From positions 1 to 18,510 of the forward strand of contig DNYS01000131.1 of NCBI GenBank assembly GCA_003506735.1: 18,510 nucleotides of DNA, written 5' to 3'. Within the stretch, counting starts at the first letter, position 1. The number at the start of each line of letters is the position of its first letter. Below are positions 14,774 through 18,510 of this stretch, piece by piece. A program made the position numbers and the translations under genes. This DNA comes from Nitrospinota bacterium. Its GTDB lineage: Bacteria > UBA8248. Under the pieces are notes generated by a model that worked only from the letters and a program-made list of their open reading frames with translations, had not been told where the DNA came from and ran no database searches.

Positions 14774-17512
14774 CTAAAAAGACGAAACGCTATAGGAGGA
14801 ACCCTCGGTGAGTTCCTCTGTCAATATTTCGCACAACTCGCGGAGACGGCTCTCATCCTCGATTTTTCCGCCTCTCGCGTCGGTTACATAAAACACATCG
14901 ACGGCCCGGAGGCCCTCGGTGGAAATTTTCGCCCTGGAGATGGAGACGCCCTCGTCGGCCAGACGCCCGGCGATTCTCGCCAAAAGGCCGTGCCGATCGG
15001 GCGTAATGACTTCCAGCACAGTATCGTCCTCGCTTGCAGTGAGATCGTATTCGACCAGCGTGGGTATGTCGAAATGAACCCGTTGCTTGGGATGGCGAAC
15101 TTTGCTGTTTTTTTCAACGAGCTCCTGGACGCTGATCCTCCCCGAAAGGAGGTCGTCCAGCAAGGAGCGGACTTTTTTCCACAAGGCGTCGTCCGTTACG
15201 GCCTTTCCTTCCGAATCGACCACGATAAAAGAATCCACCACCAGCCCTTCGGAGTCCGTATACGCCTTTGCGTCGAGTATCTTGATGTGAAACGAAGCGA
15301 ACGTTCCGGCGAGGATGGCGAACAGGCCCAGCTGATCGCGGCAAACAAGCGTCAGGAGCGTATTGCCCAGGCGGCGCCGGTGGGTGACCTCCATGACGAA
15401 AGGGGTATCCGCGTCGATTTTTTCGCTCATTTCGATCTGATGCAAAATATCCTGGGGCGGCGTCCCCAGCCGGTATCTCTCGGGCATGTTATCCAGATAG
15501 CGGAGGATGCGATCCGGCCTCAGCTTGCTCACGGCCGCCCGCGCCTCGAGGAACACCTGTTTTCCGATCTCATCCAGGCGCTTTTGGCGAGAGCCGGCCT
15601 CGCCCGATTCGAGAACCCGAAGGGTCCTCCGGTAGAGTTCGAAAATGAGCATGCCCCGCCATTCGTTCCATATTCCGGGCGCCACCGCATTGATGTCGCA
15701 GTAACTCAGCAGGTACAGCATCTTGAGTTGCTCGACGGTCTCCACTTTTTCGGCGAACCGCTCGATCTGGGCCGGGTCGTCGATGTCCCGCCGTTCGGCG
15801 ATATGGGACATTTCCATATGGTTGGCCACCAGAAATTCGAGCACCCTCCCCTCGTCGGCCCGGAGGCCCATGCGAACGGTGATATCGGGAAGCGCGGCCA
15901 CGCTTCGCTGGTCGTGGCGCGGACCGCGAGCCTTGCCGATATCGTGGAGAAGCAGCGCCAGGCGAACGAGGTGGATCCGCTCCATGTCCCGGTGAACATG
16001 GGCCAGCTCCTGCAGGGGAATCTCTTTTTTGTAGGCCAGCTCGTCCAGAAACCGGATCGTCAAAAGGGTGTGTTCATCCACCGTATAACGGTGATAGTGA
16101 TCGTGTTGAACGAAACAGTTTATTTCCTCGAATTCGGGAAGGTAGCGGCCCAGAACGCCGAGTCCGTGCATTTCCTGAAGGGTGCGCGCAACGCCCGCCT
16201 TGCCCTCGAGAATACGGAAAAAACAGTCCCTCACCTCCGAGGATGAGCGAAAATCCTCGTCAACGCTATCCAGATTCGCGCGGATGAAGTTTCGAATTTC
16301 CGCCGAAAGGCCGCAACTGTATCGGTAGTGAAACTTGAATATCCGCATCAGGCCCTCGGGCCGCTTGAGCACCTCTTTGCCGGAATCCTCCAAAACCATC
16401 GAATGATAATCGCGGAGCGCAAGGCCGCCCTCGAGCGATTCGATCCGCGGCCGGCGCCTGGCCCATCCTTTTTTCTTCAACTCATCTTCGAGGCTTTCGA
16501 AAAAATCCCGGCAAAATAAATGCATCGTCCGGGCACACTTGAAATAGTCCCGCATCAGGGCCTCGCTGGCCATCGCCACTTCCGAGTCCTCATAGCCGAG
16601 CTTGGGAGCGACATCCATTTGGGCCTGGAAGGTCAACATGTCGTTCTTCGATCCGGATTGAACATGAAGCTGGGTCCGGATGCGAAGAAGAAAATCATAC
16701 GCCTCCCGGACCCGATCGCAGTCCTCCCGCGGCACCCATCCCTTTCGCCAGATACCTTCTATTTTTTCCGCACCATAGGCGCGGGCCAACCAGAGGACGG
16801 CGTGCAAATCCCGGAGCCCGCCCGCGCTTTCCTTGATGTTGGGCTCCTGAACGTAAACGGAAGGATCCCACGAGCGGTAGCGGCTGCCGAGCTCCCGCAG
16901 CCGCCGCCGCAAATGGGAACTCTTGCTCACCCGCTTCAGATAGGAATCGAAACGCCTGTGAAATTCACCGAACACCGCTTCATCGCCAGCGATCAGGCGA
17001 TGTTCGAGCATAGATGTTTCGCTCTGGTAATCCTCCCGGCCGATTCGAATGCATTCGCTAATCGTCCGGGCGCTATGCCCGATATCGAGTCCGGAATCCC
17101 ACAGCAGATAAAGAATAATTCGAACCAGCCGGCTCGCCGGCGTGGAGCGTTTCGGGAAGACGAACATGAGATCGATATCCGATCCCGGGGAAAGCTCGCC
17201 CCTCCCATATCCGCCGATGGCGAGCATGGCGCACGAAAAGGCGCCTTCCGATTCCCCTTCTTCGCTTCGGAAATCGCAGACGCCGTGGCTCCAAATTTGA
17301 GCCAGAAGGGAATCGATGAATTCCGACCGGGCCTCGCACAACGCCAGTCCACCCGCGCCCTCCCCGTGGGCGTCCGATAGGAGAGCCTTTCCGCGGGCGA
17401 AGGTCTCCTTGATATGGCGCAAAAACGCCTCGCGCTCCCAGCGGCTCGCCGCCGGAAGCGCATCTACCAGCTCTTCTTTGATCTCAAAAAGGAGATGAAG
17501 GGATTGGCTCAT
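14774..17512 (-). CDS. glnD: Bifunctional [PII] uridylyltransferase/uridylyl-removing enzyme
   Basis: GlnD senses glutamine and adds or removes UMP on PII. The 912-residue protein is near the E. coli length (890). The nucleotidyltransferase motif [16 protein letters not shown] is at residues 100-115, with Asp112 and Asp114 as probable metal ligands. The HD hydrolase motif LLLHDIGK has His523-Asp524 for deuridylylation. Two C-terminal ACT domains are visible at about 717-790 ([15 protein letters not shown]) and 833-905 ([15 protein letters not shown]), expected to bind glutamine. All key parts are intact. The start ATG 17512 lies 12 bases after the glnB stop and has no strong ribosome-binding site, suggesting translational coupling to glnB. 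Confidence 0.96.
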   Translation of the reverse strand: MSQSLHLLFEIKEELVDALPAASRWEREAFLRHIKETFARGKALLSDAHGEGAGGLALCEARSEFIDSLLAQIWSHGVCDFRSEEGESEGAFSCAMLAIGGYGRGELSPGSDIDLMFVFPKRSTPASRLVRIILYLLWDSGLDIGHSARTISECIRIGREDYQSETSMLEHRLIAGDEAVFGEFHRRFDSYLKRVSKSSHLRRRLRELGSRYRSWDPSVYVQEPNIKESAGGLRDLHAVLWLARAYGAEKIEGIWRKGWVPREDCDRVREAYDFLLRIRTQLHVQSGSKNDMLTFQAQMDVAPKLGYEDSEVAMASEALMRDYFKCARTMHLFCRDFFESLEDELKKKGWARRRPRIESLEGGLALRDYHSMVLEDSGKEVLKRPEGLMRIFKFHYRYSCGLSAEIRNFIRANLDSVDEDFRSSSEVRDCFFRILEGKAGVARTLQEMHGLGVLGRYLPEFEEINCFVQHDHYHRYTVDEHTLLTIRFLDELAYKKEIPLQELAHVHRDMERIHLVRLALLLHDIGKARGPRHDQRSVAALPDITVRMGLRADEGRVLEFLVANHMEMSHIAERRDIDDPAQIERFAEKVETVEQLKMLYLLSYCDINAVAPGIWNEWRGMLIFELYRRTLRVLESGEAGSRQKRLDEIGKQVFLEARAAVSKLRPDRILRYLDNMPERYRLGTPPQDILHQIEMSEKIDADTPFVMEVTHRRRLGNTLLTLVCRDQLGLFAILAGTFASFHIKILDAKAYTDSEGLVVDSFIVVDSEGKAVTDDALWKKVRSLLDDLLSGRISVQELVEKNSKVRHPKQRVHFDIPTLVEYDLTASEDDTVLEVITPDRHGLLARIAGRLADEGVSISRAKISTEGLRAVDVFYVTDARGGKIEDESRLRELCEILTEELTEGSSYSVSSF

Positions 17513-17524
17513 GGACGGAAGCGC

Positions 17525-17890
<366 letters not shown>

Positions 17891-17913
17891 TCAACACAGT
17901 CTTGATGGCCTCA

Positions 17914-17941
17914 AATATACCATGACCCGATTTCTGGTCAA
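17914..17941 (-). promoter_or_regulatory. Sigma-70-like promoter for glnB-glnD-glnA
   Basis: On the minus strand TTGACC (17941-17936) and TATATT (17919-17914) are separated by 16 bases. Each hexamer is close to consensus. Transcription would begin near 17907, about 45 bases before the glnB ATG. No GG-N10-GC sigma-54 element was seen in this gap, so constitutive expression is more likely than NtrC activation from this site. Confidence 0.6.
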
Positions 17942-18040
17942 CCGATCCGGTAAATCCAGGCATCGCTCCGCTCGTCTTTTCAAGGATGTTTGTACCTTCG
18001 CTTTGTTTCCGTGACGTTTCGCCCCTGTTACTTGACCATT

Positions 18041-18085
18041 AAATCAAGAAGGCCCGCGGGAGCAAGACCCGCAAAGGGTTGATTT
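18041..18085 (+). other. Two-part inverted repeat, candidate RNA structure
   Basis: An outer stem AAATCAA (18041-18047) with TTGATTT (18079-18085) encloses an inner stem GCGGG (18056-18060) with CCCGC (18068-18072) and a 7-base loop. It lies in the intergenic space (17864-18242) between the divergent glnB and the cysteine-rich gene. A second 5-bp stem, GGGCC/GGCCC, follows at 18138-18155. I cannot match this to a known riboswitch. The outer stem could also be an operator dyad. Confidence 0.3.
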
Positions 18086-18242
18086 ATGCATGGCCGCGAG
18101 GGTTTGGGCACCGGGTTTTTCCGCCCCCACCCTGTCCGGGCCTTGATTCCGGCCCTGGAATCGCCTAAACTCGCTCGCTCTCGGGGCCGGACCAGGCACC
18201 CGCGAAATGACTGACAAATCTAGGCGATGGGGGTATCGGAAA

Positions 18243-18510
18243 ATGGAATGCACGCTGCTCGAAGGGCCTGTCGAATGTTATTTCGCTCAACGCGGAACGA
18301 ACGGGGCCAACGGTTGCGGATATAACGGGACCAGCTGTTTCGAGATTACCGAGGATTGCCTCAGCGGGGACGATGAAAAACCTTGCGCTCACATCATAGA
18401 GCTTCCGAAGGGAAAATATTGCGCTAAATTTCCCAATCCGGAAAACCGCTGGGCGCGGGGACGCTGCCCATTGGCCACCCATATTAAAATGGGCTTTTCC
18501 GCTCCATTGG
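18243..18510 (+). CDS. Cysteine-rich hypothetical protein, 3' end outside the window
   Basis: The frame is open to the window edge, giving at least 89 residues. It starts MECTLLEGPVECYFAQ and contains nine cysteines within about 75 residues, including GCGYNGTSC, EDCLSG, KPCAH, KYCAKFPNPENRW and GRCPLATHI. Such regular Cys use suggests metal or Fe-S binding, or structural disulfides, but I do not recognise the family with confidence. No signal peptide is visible. The start is uncertain: ATG 18243 follows a G-rich stretch, and an in-frame ATG at 18207 would add 12 residues without a clear ribosome-binding site. The opposite-strand frame here is less plausible. Confidence 0.55.
   Translation, partial: MECTLLEGPVECYFAQRGTNGANGCGYNGTSCFEITEDCLSGDDEKPCAHIIELPKGKYCAKFPNPENRWARGRCPLATHIKMGFSAPL

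Noticed and set aside
14723..17380. Plus-strand open frames of 507 and 286 residues
   Set aside because: They are antisense to glnD, which has all its domains in order.
18165..18482. Minus-strand 105-residue open frame at the right edge
   Set aside because: The opposite strand encodes a cysteine-rich protein with more regular residue use; the minus frame has no recognisable features.

Overview
This is a GC-rich bacterial chromosomal window with ordinary single-copy metabolic genes on both strands. It contains no mobile elements, no CRISPR array and no rRNA or tRNA genes that I can see. The gene content suggests a metabolically flexible, flagellated Gram-negative-type bacterium, such as a Desulfobacterota/deltaproteobacterial or Tectomicrobia-like lineage. 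It includes a tungsten-type aldehyde:ferredoxin oxidoreductase, LutABC lactate oxidation, an adenylylatable GlnA with GlnB and GlnD, a hook gene behind a sigma-54-like promoter, and a selenoprotein. The lineage is inference; no marker gene in the window fixes it.

Left part (1-4340). The most notable gene is on the minus strand at 326-916. It is an AhpD/carboxymuconolactone decarboxylase-family protein whose redox motif is Cys-Val-Ile-(UGA)-Thr-Asp-His. The frame runs on through the UGA for 113 more family-like codons. A small hairpin with a GGUC loop lies just after the UGA, so this reads as a selenoprotein (CxxU) rather than a broken gene. A PIG-L/LmbE deacetylase (1117-1827) and an aldehyde:ferredoxin oxidoreductase (2192-4039) follow on the plus strand.

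Middle part (4040-9900). A nearly perfect sigma-54 -24/-12 element precedes a solitary, very large flagellar hook protein gene (4340-6856). Its centre contains a duplicated module of about 111 residues. Facing it is a minus-strand four-gene run: a thioredoxin-like [2Fe-2S] ferredoxin, a class I methyltransferase, an acyl-CoA dehydrogenase and a tandem dimeric alpha-beta barrel protein. This looks like a small uncharacterised redox/catabolic operon ending at a hairpin near 6890-6907.

Right part (9900-18510). lutA and a fused lutB-lutC gene overlap by a GTGA junction and form a two-gene lactate-oxidation operon. It is convergent with a nitrogen-control operon, glnB-glnD-glnA (PII, its uridylyltransferase, and glutamine synthetase), read on the minus strand from a sigma-70-like promoter near 17914-17941 to a strong intrinsic terminator near 13151-13186. 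The right edge holds a structured-looking intergenic segment and the start of a cysteine-rich protein of unknown function that runs out of the window.
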